DNA of 64,000 nt, from contig OZ059898.1 of the NCBI GenBank assembly GCA_964057225.1, forward strand, positions 1,860,001-1,924,000, in the 5' to 3' direction. The notes under the pieces were generated by a model. It saw nothing but the letters and a program-made list of their open reading frames with translations. It was not told the DNA's origin and did no database searches. Origin of the DNA: Auanema rhodensis. Taxonomy: Eukaryota; Nematoda; Chromadorea; Rhabditida; Rhabditidae. Of this stretch, positions 63,884 to 64,000 are shown piece after piece. The position numbers and the translations under genes are program-made. The first letter of the stretch is position 1. Every line of letters starts with the position of its first letter.

Positions 63884-64000
63884 GTTGAATAACATTGTCC
63901 ATCGTCTTTGCCTTGAAAAAAGGAATCTAAAAACATCTACTTTTTGCTAAATTATTTTGAAATTTTTCGAAAAAATTTTTGTCAAAATGTTTTTGGAAGC
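63884..64000 (+). repeat. Partial monomer 182, cut by the window end
   Basis: These are the first 117 bp of a consensus monomer, ending at 'tggaagc' (offsets 111-117). The array clearly continues beyond the window. Confidence 0.97.

Larger units (their letters stand above)
1..64000 (+). repeat. Satellite DNA array, 351-bp monomer, 182 complete copies plus a partial copy
   Basis: The whole window is a head-to-tail tandem array. The box 'gttgaataac' (with rare point variants) recurs at 1, 352, 703, 1054 and so on to 63884, giving a period of 351 bp. All copies have the same orientation. The frame shifts by only +1, +1 and -1 (near 39646, 48121 and 59470), so 182 full monomers end at 63883. Neighbouring copies usually differ at only a few of 351 positions. 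Composition is about 32% GC by hand count. Satellites of this kind usually form (peri)centromeric or other heterochromatin; that location is inferred, since no flank is visible. No family name can be assigned from sequence alone. An insect or other arthropod source is my best guess, with low confidence. Confidence 0.99.

Noticed and set aside
1-64000. CRISPR array or bacterial repeat region
   Set aside because: The repeats are 351 bp and contiguous, with no unique spacers and no cas-like genes. The size and higher-order structure are those of a eukaryotic satellite.
1-64000. Assignment to the Drosophila 1.688 (359-bp) family or the Tribolium satellite of about 360 bp
   Set aside because: Only length and AT-richness are similar. 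I could not recognise shared sequence beyond generic A/T runs, and no database search was possible.
1-64000. LTRs or a tandemly arrayed mobile element as the source of the monomer
   Set aside because: No reverse transcriptase, transposase, target-site duplication, primer-binding site or terminal repeat is visible. The inverted repeats are short and internal to each monomer.

Overview
The window is one uninterrupted block of satellite DNA. A 351-bp monomer is repeated head-to-tail in a single orientation from base 1 to base 64000: 182 complete copies plus the first 117 bp of copy 183. I numbered monomers 0 to 182, with the frame starting at the 'gttgaataac' box. I found no credible gene, RNA gene, mobile element, CRISPR array or single-copy sequence, and neither edge of the array lies in the window.

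The organism is a eukaryote, because such long homogeneous arrays are typical of eukaryotic (peri)centromeric or other heterochromatin. The monomer is about 32% GC by hand count. It keeps about 11-12 CpG sites, slightly more than composition predicts, so there is no sign of strong CpG-methylation decay. AT-rich, several-hundred-bp satellites without CpG loss fit an insect or other arthropod, but I cannot name a species or a published family.

Layout, by shared diagnostic substitutions. Region I (1-14742, monomers 0-41) is close to the consensus, with short blocks recopied at offsets of 12 and 9 monomers. Region II (14743-31239, monomers 42-88) carries variants at offsets 25, 40, 81 and 281-296, with blocks repeated at 2, 3, 4 and 7 monomers. 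Region III (31240-47035, monomers 89-133) carries a distinct subtype (changes at offsets 21, 29 and 87). It has a 6-monomer higher-order unit nested in a duplication of about 17 monomers at a 29-monomer offset. Region IV (47036-61075, monomers 134-173) has a 7-monomer unit and then a perfect-by-marker 10-monomer higher-order repeat present twice in tandem (53004-56513 and 56514-60022). Region V (61076-64000) returns to near-consensus monomers with a 6-monomer offset repeat.

Each monomer holds a fixed set of dyad elements: an AT-rich dyad (offsets 71-105), a 9-bp-arm hairpin (119-146), a compound 51-nt hairpin with 11-bp arms (230-280) and a 9-bp-arm, 4-nt-loop hairpin (298-319). A sequence resembling the 5' half of a CENP-B box spans the monomer junction. 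Only three single-base indels occur in 182 copies. The array therefore looks young and actively homogenised by unequal exchange or conversion, and the nested higher-order blocks record successive amplification events.
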